64,000 nt of DNA from contig NVWL01000050.1 of the NCBI GenBank assembly GCA_002733645.1, forward strand, positions 29,227 to 93,226. Reading direction: 5' to 3'. Shown piece by piece: positions 54,226-63,800 of the stretch. The notes beneath the pieces were generated by a model, which was not told the DNA's origin, did not search any database, and saw only the letters and a program-made list of their open reading frames with translations. How positions within the stretch are numbered: position 1 is the stretch's first letter; every line of letters begins with the position of its first letter. The stretch is from Oceanobacter sp. GTDB taxonomy: Bacteria > Pseudomonadota > Gammaproteobacteria > Pseudomonadales > Oceanobacteraceae. A program made the translations under genes and the position numbers.

Positions 54226-55881
54226 GTGGGCAACCTCTGGCGTCTCTGGAAAATTCTGTTTGTCTTTACCCGCTATCGTCTAGATGCGTTGGTACCGACG
54301 GACCAACTACCGCTTAAACTCCGAATTTTATTATGGATGGCACCGTGGCGTTTAAGCCCCGTGCCTAGCAAACTAACCCGCGGCGCACGCTTGCGCTTGG
54401 CCCTTGAAGCCCTCGGCCCTATTTTCATTAAATTTGGGCAAATCTTATCGACTCGGCCAGACTTAATCCCGGAAGACATCGTGCACGAGCTAAAACAGCT
54501 GCAGGATAACGTCCCGCCGTTTCCATCCGACAAAGCGATGGCCATGATTGAGGAGCAGCTGGGGCAGTCTATTAGTGAGCTATTTGCCGAATTTTCAGAA
54601 CAGCCACTCGCCTCTGCCTCTATTGCGCAAGTTCACGCCGCTCGACTATTTCCAGAACATGAAAACGATATCGGCAAAGAAGTCGTTGTTAAAGTGGTGC
54701 GTCCGGGCATTGAAGACACCATTGAGCGTGACCTGCAACTGCTGGAGTTTATGGCCACCCTATTGGTGAAATATTCAGCCGACGGCCGACGCTTGAAACC
54801 GATGGAAGTGGTCGAAGACTATCGCCACACCATTTATGGCGAATTAAACCTACAGATCGAAGCTTCAAACGCGACTCAACTGCGTCGTAACTTTTCCGAT
54901 TCAAAATCACTCTACCTGCCCGAGGTGTATTGGGAATACACCCGCTCAAAAGTCATGGTGAGCGAACGCATTTATGGGATACCCGTCGCCAACTTAGATG
55001 AGTTATACGCGCAAAAGACGGATATGAAAGTACTGGCAGAGCGCGGTGTTGAGATTTTCTTTACCCAGGTATTCCGCGATAGCTTCTTTCACGCCGACAT
55101 GCACCCGGGCAATATTTTCGTCAGCCGAGAGAATCCGGCGTCGCCACAATACATTGCCATTGATTGCGGTATTGTCGGTAGCTTGACCGATGAAGACCTA
55201 CATTATTTAGCGATGAATTTGATGGCGTTTTTCAATCAAGACTATCATCAAGTTGCGCAGCTCCATGTTGACTCCGGCTGGGTACCGCCAACCACCAAGG
55301 TGCATGAATTTGCTGCCACCATTCGTAGCGTGTGTGAGCCTATTTTTGAAAAGCCATTAGCCGAGATTTCATTTGGCCAAGTACTGATTCAATTATTTGC
55401 CACCGCTCGCCGCTTTAATATGGAAGTACAGCCGCAGCTCGTACTGCTACAAAAAACACTGCTCAATATTGAGGGTCTTGGCCGTCAGCTTTACCCTGAG
55501 CTGGATCTGTGGGCAACAGCCAAACCTTACCTTGAACGCTGGATGCGCGAACGCTTTGGGCCAAAAGCGGCTTTCAAAGAATTCAAACGCCAGCTCCCGA
55601 GTTGGATTGAAAAGGCACCACAAATTCCAAACCTAATGCACGGCGCATTAACTCGTTTGAATCATATGGACGAAAACCAGCTCGCCATGCAGCAGCAGAT
55701 TATGCAACTCAACGCCGCACTTGAAGCGCAGCGTCAGCAAAAGCGCCACCAGACACTGGGCTTACTGGCAACCGGTGGAGGCGTGTTACTCTGGTGGCAG
55801 TCCTACGCCCTCGCCATTCCCGAAGTCGCAGGATTAGGACTCTCAGCTTTTGGCATTCTCTGGTTGATAGTAAAAGGCTAA
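54226..55881 (+). CDS. ubiB: UbiB family ATPase/kinase-like protein
   Basis: A 551-residue atypical kinase-fold protein with a GTG start two bases after ubiJ; AAGGA upstream. The KxGQ motif is in [17 protein letters not shown]; the Ala-rich loop is [12 protein letters not shown]; the catalytic region is [13 protein letters not shown] and IDCGIVG. Two hydrophobic helices at the C terminus (about 500-550) anchor it in the membrane. It helps extract ubiquinone precursors from the bilayer. The final stretch is followed by an 84-bp spacer before hisI. Confidence 0.96.
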   Translation: MGNLWRLWKILFVFTRYRLDALVPTDQLPLKLRILLWMAPWRLSPVPSKLTRGARLRLALEALGPIFIKFGQILSTRPDLIPEDIVHELKQLQDNVPPFPSDKAMAMIEEQLGQSISELFAEFSEQPLASASIAQVHAARLFPEHENDIGKEVVVKVVRPGIEDTIERDLQLLEFMATLLVKYSADGRRLKPMEVVEDYRHTIYGELNLQIEASNATQLRRNFSDSKSLYLPEVYWEYTRSKVMVSERIYGIPVANLDELYAQKTDMKVLAERGVEIFFTQVFRDSFFHADMHPGNIFVSRENPASPQYIAIDCGIVGSLTDEDLHYLAMNLMAFFNQDYHQVAQLHVDSGWVPPTTKVHEFAATIRSVCEPIFEKPLAEISFGQVLIQLFATARRFNMEVQPQLVLLQKTLLNIEGLGRQLYPELDLWATAKPYLERWMRERFGPKAAFKEFKRQLPSWIEKAPQIPNLMHGALTRLNHMDENQLAMQQQIMQLNAALEAQRQQKRHQTLGLLATGGGVLLWWQSYALAIPEVAGLGLSAFGILWLIVKG

Positions 55882-55965
55882 CTATCTTGAAGACCAAAGC
55901 CACGGCAAGAGAAAGAACAGAAAGGTATCCTGCATCGCAACAGGATCAAACACAGGTAATTAGGT

Positions 55966-56343
55966 ATGAACTGGCTTGATGCCGTAAAGTGGGATAGCGA
56001 TGGACTAGTGCCTGCGATCTCGCAAGATCACCAAAGTGGCCGTATATTAATGATGGCCTGGATGAATCGAGAAGCGCTTGAGCTAACCGCCAAAGAGCAA
56101 CGCGCGATTTTTTACTCTCGTTCGCGCCAACAGTTATGGCGAAAAGGCGAATCATCCGGACATGTGCAAAAACTGCACGAGTTACGGCTAGACTGTGACT
56201 CTGATGTTATCGTCATGCAGGTAGAGCAAATTGGTGGTATCGCTTGCCATACTGGCCGCGAAAGCTGCTTTTACAAAGTATTTGAAAACGATCGCTGGGT
56301 CGATGTTGACCCCGTTATCAAAGACCCGAGTGACATTTATTAA
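55966..56343 (+). CDS. hisI: Phosphoribosyl-AMP cyclohydrolase HisI
   Basis: A 125-residue zinc enzyme, step three of histidine synthesis. Motifs: [30 protein letters not shown], the metal site in [10 protein letters not shown], and [13 protein letters not shown] with zinc Cys residues. Single-function, with hisE separate, as in Pseudomonas. It is followed by hisE after 24 bp. Confidence 0.97.
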   Translation: MNWLDAVKWDSDGLVPAISQDHQSGRILMMAWMNREALELTAKEQRAIFYSRSRQQLWRKGESSGHVQKLHELRLDCDSDVIVMQVEQIGGIACHTGRESCFYKVFENDRWVDVDPVIKDPSDIY

Positions 56344-56367
56344 TACAACATTTACTGAGACAGTCTA

Positions 56368-56700
56368 ATGAGCGATATTCTTAAAGAGCTGGGCGACATT
56401 CTCGAAGAGCGCAAAAGTGGCGACGCCGATTCATCTTATGTCGCCAGCCTCTATCACAAAGGTCTGAATAAGATTTTAGAAAAAGTCGGCGAAGAAGCCA
56501 CTGAGACCATACTGGCGGCTAAAGATGCTGAAACTAGCGGCGATAACAAAGACGTCATCTATGAAACGGCTGACTTATGGTTTCACTCGTTAGTGGCCCT
56601 AGCCAAACTTGGTGAACGACCAGAAGCCGTTGTGAATGAACTGGCCCGTCGTTTCAATATGTCGGGGCTGGAAGAAAAAGCGTCCCGCTCGAAAAAATAA
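56368..56700 (+). CDS. hisE: Phosphoribosyl-ATP pyrophosphatase HisE
   Basis: A 110-residue all-helical MazG-like pyrophosphatase, step two of histidine synthesis. [32 protein letters not shown] and [14 protein letters not shown] carry the acidic metal-binding residues. Lies between hisI and tatA, as in Pseudomonas. Confidence 0.96.
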   Translation: MSDILKELGDILEERKSGDADSSYVASLYHKGLNKILEKVGEEATETILAAKDAETSGDNKDVIYETADLWFHSLVALAKLGERPEAVVNELARRFNMSGLEEKASRSKK

Positions 56701-56734
56701 TTTATCCTAATAATAAACTCTAGGAGTACAGCAC

Positions 56735-56986
56735 ATGTTTGGTGGAATCAGCATTTGGCAACTACTTATCGTATTGGCCATAGTCATTATGATTTTCGGA
56801 ACTAAAAAACTGCGCAATATGGGCGGGGATTTAGGTGGTGCGGTAAAAGGCTTTAAAAGCGCCATGAATGAGAAGCCTGAAGACGATAAAGAGAACAGAA
56901 CCGAATCGCTAACCGATGACTCAACTCAGAAAGATGCTGAATTTAGCGAATCGAAAGACAAAAGCAAGGATCAGGACAAAGCCTGA
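56735..56986 (+). CDS. tatA: Sec-independent protein translocase subunit TatA
   Basis: An 83-residue protein: an N-terminal membrane helix [18 protein letters not shown], the [10 protein letters not shown] hinge, an amphipathic helix [10 protein letters not shown] and an acidic tail. It forms the translocation pore for folded, twin-arginine proteins. Its stop overlaps the tatB start by one base. CTAGGAG upstream. Confidence 0.96.
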   Translation: MFGGISIWQLLIVLAIVIMIFGTKKLRNMGGDLGGAVKGFKSAMNEKPEDDKENRTESLTDDSTQKDAEFSESKDKSKDQDKA

Positions 56987-57324
56987 TGTTTGATATTGGC
57001 TTTATGGAGCTATTAGTCGTCGGCGTGCTCGGATTACTGGTATTAGGCCCAGAACGCTTACCAAAAGCGGCGCGTACACTTGGCCTGATGATAGGTAAAG
57101 TGCGTCGTTCCATGTCCAATATTCAAGAAGATCTTGAACGACATGCCCGTACCGAAGAGCTTAAAGCCAAACTTAGAGATCCAGCGGCGACCTTCCTTGA
57201 TAAGGATATTTTAGACCCTTTATCAATGCGAAAAACGTCGGATAAAAAAGAAGCTGACGACAATAGTGACTCAGAAGTCAGCAACGAGAACAAAACGCCC
57301 GCTTCTGACGATACAACAAAATGA
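56986..57324 (+). CDS. tatB: Sec-independent protein translocase subunit TatB
   Basis: A 112-residue protein: [20 protein letters not shown] then GPERLPKAARTLG, the TatB hinge, an amphipathic helix and a charged tail. It forms the substrate receptor with TatC. The stop overlaps the tatC start by 4 bp. Confidence 0.96.
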   Translation: MFDIGFMELLVVGVLGLLVLGPERLPKAARTLGLMIGKVRRSMSNIQEDLERHARTEELKAKLRDPAATFLDKDILDPLSMRKTSDKKEADDNSDSEVSNENKTPASDDTTK

Positions 57325-58070
57325 CAGATCAAGAACAACCACTTATTGCTCATTTAATTGAACTGCGTAATCGTTTACTTCGAGCCGTGATTCTTGTTTT
57401 GGTGTTTTTTCTAAGCTTATTTTATTTCGCTAATGATCTGTATTTAATACTGGTTGAGCCTCTGTCAGTACTTATGCCCATTGATGGTGGCATGATCGCC
57501 ACCGGTGTCGCTTCGCCATTTTTAGTCCCGTTCAAAATGACCTTCGTGTTGTCTGTATTATTAGCAGTGCCTTTTATTTTGCATCAGATCTGGGCATTTA
57601 TTTCACCTGGGTTATATCAGCACGAAAAGAAATTTGCGATCCCCCTATTGTTTTCAAGCATTGTATTATTTTACTCCGGCATCGCCTTTGCCTACTTTGT
57701 GGTATTACCGCTGGTATTTGGATTTTTCACCGCCGTCGGCCCGGAAGGTATCTCCTTCATGCCCGACATCAGCAACATCCTCGACTTTATTCTCAAGATA
57801 TTCTTCGCTTTTGGTATTGCTTTCGAGATTCCGATTGCCACGTTTTTAATGGTGCTTAGCGGCATTACTACAGTACAAGCACTCAGCGAGAAACGCCCTT
57901 ACGTCTTCCTTGGCTGCTTTGTAATTGGCATGTTAATTACACCACCTGATATTATTTCACAGACCGTATTAGCCGTACCTATGTGGATGTTATTTGAGGT
58001 GGGGGTACTGGCATCACGTTTAATTAAACACCCACAAGAAACGCCACTGACTTCAAATTCGTCAGAATAA
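57321..58070 (+). CDS. tatC: Sec-independent protein translocase subunit TatC
   Basis: A 249-residue membrane protein with six helices. The N-terminal cytoplasmic HLIELRNRLLRAV, the PFILHQIWAFISPGLYQHEK loop and VVLPLVFGFFTAVGPEG are family motifs. Core twin-arginine receptor. Last gene of tatABC; no clear terminator follows. Confidence 0.97.
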   Translation: MTDQEQPLIAHLIELRNRLLRAVILVLVFFLSLFYFANDLYLILVEPLSVLMPIDGGMIATGVASPFLVPFKMTFVLSVLLAVPFILHQIWAFISPGLYQHEKKFAIPLLFSSIVLFYSGIAFAYFVVLPLVFGFFTAVGPEGISFMPDISNILDFILKIFFAFGIAFEIPIATFLMVLSGITTVQALSEKRPYVFLGCFVIGMLITPPDIISQTVLAVPMWMLFEVGVLASRLIKHPQETPLTSNSSE

Positions 58071-58415
58071 AATCCAAGGTAAATTCTCTTTATTCTGAGT
58101 AGGAAGGCTAAACTTTTTTCACGAGTTTAATCGTCATCACTACTCGCCCACACCTGAGAAATGACAGCTTTACTCATGACTGTTCTCTTACCCCCCATAC
58201 TGAGGACACAAGCAAATTCGCAATATAGATATGCTGGCTTGAGCATACGTTGAAGTCCTTACTCTTAACTCAACGGAAGCACTATGATTGCCCACTTAAT
58301 CACGTGAGATAAATAAAAGCATGAACTCATTGGCGACCTTCTGGTCACAAATTATGTCAGAACACACACTGACCTATCTGGGACTACCAGGAACCAACCG
58401 AAATGGAGAGTTATC
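58071..58415. other. 345-bp intergenic region between tatC and the DUF883 gene
   Basis: No convincing gene. It holds a small inverted repeat, TATGCT-N6-AGCATA (58230-58247), followed immediately by CGTTGA-N16-TCAACG (58248-58275). Either could be an operator for the downstream four-gene cluster. An ATG-led frame at 58321 runs into the DUF883 gene in another frame and looks spurious. ATGGAGAG just before 58416 is the ribosome-binding site of the next gene. Confidence 0.45.
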
Positions 58416-58718
58416 ATGGCAACTGCAAACTCTAAAACAACGGCAAACAACAAAGAAACAGAGCTAGAAGCGAGCAAAGCGGCTGTTTCAGAAGCCTACG
58501 AAAAGCTAATGGAAGCAAAGAACCACTTCAAAACGGCAGCAGAATCAGCTGGCGTCGATATAAAAAATGACGCCACAGAGCACTTCCAGAAAGGTCGAGA
58601 TAAGGCGGGGGACTTTACACAACAAGCAACGAATTATATGAAGGACAAACCTCTTGCAACTATGGGGATTGCCTTCGCCGCAGGCTTTATTGCTTCTAAA
58701 GTTCTTTCTCGTAAATGA
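58416..58718 (+). CDS. DUF883 family membrane-anchored protein (YqjD/ElaB-like)
   Basis: A 100-residue protein: a Thr/Asn/Lys-rich start, a long helical, coiled-coil-like stretch (SKAAVSEAYEKLMEAKNHFK), and a C-terminal membrane helix LATMGIAFAAGFIASKVLSR, the DUF883 hallmark with its positively charged end. E. coli relatives are C-tail-anchored, bind ribosomes at the inner membrane and are induced in stationary phase. It overlaps the next gene by 4 bp; four genes follow one another tightly. Confidence 0.9.
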   Translation: MATANSKTTANNKETELEASKAAVSEAYEKLMEAKNHFKTAAESAGVDIKNDATEHFQKGRDKAGDFTQQATNYMKDKPLATMGIAFAAGFIASKVLSRK

Positions 58719-59197
58719 ACATAGAAAGTGAGACCGGTACTTCGGATCAGCTCGACGTGCCGGACACCTCAGAAACGATTCATGAAAATCAGAGTAATAA
58801 TGAAGAAGAACGGTTAGCTAACACGCTAGCAGATCAGTTGATGGGGTTATCAGGTCAAACAGCTTTAGTGGTCAAAGAACTGAGCGAGCTGCTCAGGCTC
58901 GAACTACAGCTATCAATCGGAGAGGCGCGCCGCTTGCTCCTGACTTGGCTGGCCTTACTCCCTGCTGTTATCTTGGCATGGGTTTCGACAGGTGCTCTAA
59001 TTGCTTGGATTGTTTACGACATATCAAGCTCCGTCACTTTAGCACTATCAGCCTTCACGCTATTACAGATTTTACTGTGTACAACACTCCTCCTTCTTCG
59101 AAAACGATTCCGTAGCGGGTTAGGTTTTAGACGGACTAAAGCACACGCTAAACGACTTTTAAAGGAGATCATTGATGACACGACAAAAGCTAATTGA
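58715..59197 (+). CDS. Phage-holin-family / YqjE-like membrane protein
   Basis: A 160-residue protein. Acidic N terminus, a helix (LVVKELSELLRLELQLSIGE) followed by two membrane segments (LALLPAVILAWVSTGALIAW and a second of about 20 residues) and a basic C-terminal tail. This matches the Actinobacteria/YqjE holin-like superfamily, second gene of the yqjD-yqjE-yqjK order. Despite the family name there is no sign of a phage. It overlaps the next gene by 23 bp. Confidence 0.85.
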   Translation: MNIESETGTSDQLDVPDTSETIHENQSNNEEERLANTLADQLMGLSGQTALVVKELSELLRLELQLSIGEARRLLLTWLALLPAVILAWVSTGALIAWIVYDISSSVTLALSAFTLLQILLCTTLLLLRKRFRSGLGFRRTKAHAKRLLKEIIDDTTKAN

Positions 59198-59447
59198 TCA
59201 GATTGATGCTCTTGATCAACAACTAACTTTAAGAACCGAAGTTGTGAATGTTCTAGCAAAAAATACGCATAGTACTTTTAAAAAAGTTCCTCCCATTTGG
59301 CTAATTGGTTCAGGAGTGCTTGCTGGAACACTGGCTGGCTATATAGGAGCGACCAACATGTATTCTGCTGGTATCGCCGGAAGTCGGCTATTTCCTATGG
59401 CACGTCATGCTTTCTCTATGGGGCAGCAAATTGGAGTCGGTGAATGA
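59175..59447 (+). CDS. Small membrane protein, YqjK-like by position
   Basis: A 90-residue protein from the ATG at 59175, seven bases after AAAGGAG (59161-59167). An N-terminal charged helix (QKLIDQIDALDQQLTLRTEV) is followed by one hydrophobic segment (WLIGSGVLAGTLAGYIG) and a short Gly/Met-rich tail. I do not recognise the family. Its place third after DUF883 and YqjE-like genes, and its coiled-helix-plus-one-helix layout, match YqjK of enterobacteria, though sequence similarity is not evident by eye. Confidence 0.7.
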   Translation: MTRQKLIDQIDALDQQLTLRTEVVNVLAKNTHSTFKKVPPIWLIGSGVLAGTLAGYIGATNMYSAGIAGSRLFPMARHAFSMGQQIGVGE

Positions 59448-60643
59448 ACCCCTCCACAAAAACGGAATCAGACAGTTCCCCATGTCAGCCGAAAGAATAC
59501 GATGCTAACCAAAAACGTGTACATTTAACTCCCGTTCAAATAGCAGTGTACTGGCTTTTAGCTATTGCTGTATTTTATACACTCTATTTCGCTCAAACTC
59601 TGTTTCTACCCATCGCCGTTGCAGCGCTTTTTGCTCTATTACTCAGTCCTGTTGTTAGTCTACTCCAACGTTTTTATCTACCGCGTGCGTTTTCAGCATT
59701 GATGCTCCTTGCAATGATTGGCGTCCCCTTCACACTATTAGGAATGCAGTTGGTTGAACCGGCTGAAAAGTGGGGAAAAAGAATCCCCGAATTATCAACA
59801 CAATTAACAACAGAATTTAATGAACTCAGTCAAAAATTATCCCCAACCGATGCAGTTTCACAAGCAGAAACGGTTCAACCAACAGAAAAAGATAAAGGTT
59901 TTCGGTTATTTGGTTGGTTTCGTAGTGATGAAGATGAAGTAGACAATTCACCCCCCGAGCCGACCGAAAACCCGGTCTCAGATCGCTTCAAACAAGGAGG
60001 AATAGAATTAGCAGCACAGATTTTAGGGGCCACACCCGTGCTACTTGCGCAGTTTTTTACATTTCTTATTCTCGTTATTTTTATGCTGGTATTCGGGCCT
60101 CTGCTATACGCCAATTTTATTAGTGGCTTCCCTAAAGAACGTGATAAACACGCCGCCAATTCACTACTAGATGAAGTGCAACGAGAATTATCCCGCTACA
60201 TCCTCACCGTCAGTGTCATCAACACAGGACTGGGAGTAGTCACAGGCATAGCGCTGTGGGCGGCAGGAGTGGAAGATGCTTTACTCTGGGGGGTAATGGT
60301 AGGGTTGCTTAATTTTGCGCCTTACGTTGGGCCAGTCGCCGCGATGTTGATTCTCTACTTAGCAGGCATCATACAATACGGCGCAGAGTGGGCAGCGTTA
60401 ACGCCTGTATTAATATTTTTCGCCATTAATACTCTTGAAGCACAGTTTATCACCCCGACCGTCTTAGGCCGTAATATGCGCCTAAACCCACTCGTTCTGA
60501 TTCTTTGGTTGATATTATGGGCGTGGATATGGGGAGCTGTTGGAGTACTAATTGCTGTCCCTTTATTGGTTTGCTTAAAACTTGCTGCAGCCCGATTAAA
60601 TATATTTAACCGGTGGGTTCGACTGATAGAGACGCCTGGATAA
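59444..60643 (+). CDS. AI-2E family transporter (PerM/TqsA type)
   Basis: A 399-residue protein with about eight membrane helices. Typical motifs: LLSPVVSLLQRFYLPRAFSA near the start, RELSRYILTVSVINTGLGVV, GLLNFAPYVGPVAAM, and EAQFITPTVLGRNMRLNPLV. A soluble acidic loop of about 70 residues lies between helices near residues 120-185. Family members export autoinducer-2 or act as Na+/H+ antiporters; the substrate here is unknown. Overlaps the preceding gene by 4 bp and ends the cluster. Confidence 0.9.
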   Translation: MNPSTKTESDSSPCQPKEYDANQKRVHLTPVQIAVYWLLAIAVFYTLYFAQTLFLPIAVAALFALLLSPVVSLLQRFYLPRAFSALMLLAMIGVPFTLLGMQLVEPAEKWGKRIPELSTQLTTEFNELSQKLSPTDAVSQAETVQPTEKDKGFRLFGWFRSDEDEVDNSPPEPTENPVSDRFKQGGIELAAQILGATPVLLAQFFTFLILVIFMLVFGPLLYANFISGFPKERDKHAANSLLDEVQRELSRYILTVSVINTGLGVVTGIALWAAGVEDALLWGVMVGLLNFAPYVGPVAAMLILYLAGIIQYGAEWAALTPVLIFFAINTLEAQFITPTVLGRNMRLNPLVLILWLILWAWIWGAVGVLIAVPLLVCLKLAAARLNIFNRWVRLIETPG

Positions 60644-60814
60644 AGGGTGAGTCAATATCAATAAAAGGGCACCGATAAACCCACAGTAAAATTTAGGGAC
60701 ACTGTTAATGTTGGTGAATGTTGATACTTAGTTCAGAGGTCATGGCCATCACTATCTACAGCAAAAAAGAAAACTGATACGAAGTTTATAGCTCTATCCG
60801 CTAACTCAGAATAG
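60644..60814. other. Spacer after the AI-2E transporter
   Basis: About 170 bp between two convergent genes. No ORF, promoter or repeat that I can recognise. The shared terminator follows at 60815-60856. Confidence 0.4.
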
Positions 60815-60856
60815 AAAAAAACGTGCAGAGGCTAAGCCTGTGCACGTTTTTTTATT
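60815..60856. terminator. Bidirectional intrinsic terminator
   Basis: AAAAAA, ACGTGCA, G, AGGCT, A, AGCCT, G, TGCACGT, then TTTTTTT. The stem has one G-G mismatch and a small loop, with A-run before and T-run after, so it can end transcripts from both convergent genes: the AI-2E transporter (plus) and the giant repeat protein (minus, 11 bp away). Confidence 0.88.
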
Positions 60857-60866
60857 TATTGCCGTA

Positions 60867-63800
60867 TCAAGGCAAGGCTAGTTCATCACGTAACGCGGCA
60901 GGCAATACAACGCCACCGCTATCTTGTGAGGCAAAGCCTGCATCAATCGCACCTTTAAGCTTCTGAGAGATCTCATCACTAACCTTCTCAACAACATTAA
61001 TCACCTGACCATCAACGATTGAGGCAGGGTCTTTAATTGTTGGGTTGCGGCTTAGTAGTTCTCTCCAAGCAAAACCGTCACCAAGGAAACGAGACGATAA
61101 ACTCCACAATGAATCACCAGCCTGAAATACGTATTCCTTAACAACACCAAGAATTTCTCCTGAATCGTTGTAAGCAACACGGATATCACCATCAGCGACT
61201 ACCGTATTAGACTGCTGTTCCTGCTGCTCTTCATCCTTATCTTCTTCCTCTTCAGACTCACCATCGTTAATGGTGTATTCACCGTAGCTCAAGCCTGCAG
61301 CCGTTGGCTGGTAAGCCTCGAGTAATACGGCCAGTTGTGACGTATCTAAGCTAGAAGGAACATCAGAGCTCGCATAGTAATTATCTGATCCAGCCACCGC
61401 ATTAGCATCAGCCACATAAGGCGTCAAAGATTCAAATACCCCTTGATCTACTTGGTCAAAGTTTTCAACACCACCAGTCACGATAAGTGCTGGTTGCTGC
61501 GAACTGATCAAGGACTCTGTTTCAATACCTTCCAGTAAGATATTTAACGGCGATCCGTTCGGGAAGAACGGTGTTACGTAAGAGAAAGCTTCCAGCGTTA
61601 GCTCTGTAGTTATATCAAAGGTCAACTGACTCCCTGTTGCCGCGTCACCTGCAGCAAACCAAGTACCACTTCCCGAGCGACCTGAATTACCCGTACCAAT
61701 TTGTGCGGTATTGCCACTAAAGTTTACACTGTTACGTTCTGCGGAGGTTAGTTTACCAGTTCCTGAGACCGCGCTATCAAGGATGATGCTGCCGTTTTCA
61801 CCAGAATCAATTAAGCCAACAACTAAGTCACCATCCTGAACCATCACGACTCCAATCGAGCGGCTGTCATTCACTCCAATATCAACCTGATTAATATCTG
61901 TATCAATGTTGATATCACCCGAAGCAAGAATGCTCAATTGATTGGCAGTAATGTTGCCGGTAACCGCATTTGAGCCTGTTAACGTGGAGATCAACGATAC
62001 ATTATTAGCACTGTTGAAGTTCATGAACATACCGCCAAATGCAGCACTCTGGGTTGTAGTTGATCCACTCACATTCAGTGAAACACCATCACCAGAGAAC
62101 GCACTCTGCAGCGCCGTGGTTAAGGTTAGATCACCCACATTATTATCCAGCAGTTCAAATAATGTGAAGGAGTAACTACCCAGTGTATTCAGCCCCTCTT
62201 TGCCATCGTTAATGATCCAAGCAAGACCATCTGTATTACTGATAAGCGTATCTTGACCACCAGAGCCATTGAGATTTTTCATTCCGCTAAAAGTAGTTGA
62301 GTTAGCCTCAACGACAGCATCAGAAGTCACGTCAAAGATATCATCACCACTGGTTCCCTGAAGAGTATCGCTCTCGCCTGCATTCACACTAGCAACATCG
62401 TTAAGCTGTAGTTCATTAACGATCACACCCTGGGTAGATGAACCAAGTTCAAAGATTTCGGCTGTGGAAGATCCAGTCACTGACTCGCCCACTACGTTAA
62501 TCTCTTCAACATTCGCAAACTCATAACGGGTCGAGTTTATTTCTCCATCTGCTCCCGTTAATGTCCAATCAACACCAGCGAGACCTGTAATTTCATCATA
62601 GCCACCGGCAAGATCGACAAAACTATCGATAAAGGTGAAATCAATATTGTTAGCCACTAAGCCGAGAACCGTAAGAGATAATGTATCGACATTATTACTG
62701 CCCGTTAAGCTGCCGCCACTTAGGTTAGCGCTGTTGATATTAGAAAAAGAAATATCCGATGCGATCAGTCCGTTTTGATCTCCACTTAACTCCGCATTAA
62801 CGGCACTATCAGTTGCAATACTGTCCGCCACACTCGAACCTGCATTGACAGCAGAGACCTGAGTAAAGTCGATCGCATTAACGTTCACAAAATTATCAAC
62901 CGTACTGACGGTAAATATTTCATCAATCGCATCCGTCCCGGTAAGGGCACCATTATTTAATGCCGCTCTCTCAATATTGCTAAACGCTATACCTGATGCA
63001 ACAAGACCGTTATTGCTAGCAGTTAGATCTGCATTGACGGCGGCACCACTTGCCACAATGGAGTCGTTCGCACTTGAGCCTGCATCAACCGCTGACACTT
63101 GAGTAAAGTCGATAGCATTCACAGTCACTGCGTTTGCATCCGCCCCAATAGTGAACGTTTCATTATTTGCGTCAGTGCCAGTTAAAGCACCATCGTTCAA
63201 GTCAGCTTGATTGATGTTATTGAACGCAATATCTGACGCTGTGATGCCATTGTTACTGTCCGTCAAATCGGCATTGACGGCAACGCCATCAGCAATCACC
63301 TTATCACTGCCACTTGTCCCAGCGCTCACCGTCGACACTTGAGTGAAGTCCATACCATTTACATTCACAGACTGACTGGCCGTTGTAATGTTAAACGTCT
63401 CACTACGACCATCCGTTCCCGTCAATGCACCCAAGCTCAAATCAACATTATTGATATTACTAAACGTCATACTCGACGCCGTTAATCCGTTATCACTTAA
63501 GACAAGAGCAGCATCAACAAGTGTTGTCGTAATAATTGCATCGTTAGCACTAGTTCCCGCATTTATTGAAGCAACGGTAGTGAAGTCGATATCGTTTACG
63601 TTCACTGCGTTGTTCGTAGTATCAATCTCGAACGTCTCGTCGTTATCGTTCGTGCCGGTTAGTGCACCGCCGCTTAAATCAGCGTCATTGATGTTGCTGA
63701 AGTTGATTGTTGAAGCAACCAGTTCATTACCGTTAGCAGTGAGATCCGCATCAACTAATTCAGTCGTTGTGACTGCATCGCCAGTACTGGTACCGGCGTT

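Noticed and set aside
58321..58464. 47-codon ATG-led frame upstream of and overlapping the DUF883 gene
   Set aside because: Overlaps the DUF883 start in another frame, has no ribosome-binding site and no recognisable sequence.
58715..59197. Prophage remnant suggested by the holin-like family name
   Set aside because: No lysin, integrase or other phage gene nearby. The protein fits the YqjE group, second in a yqjD-like operon.
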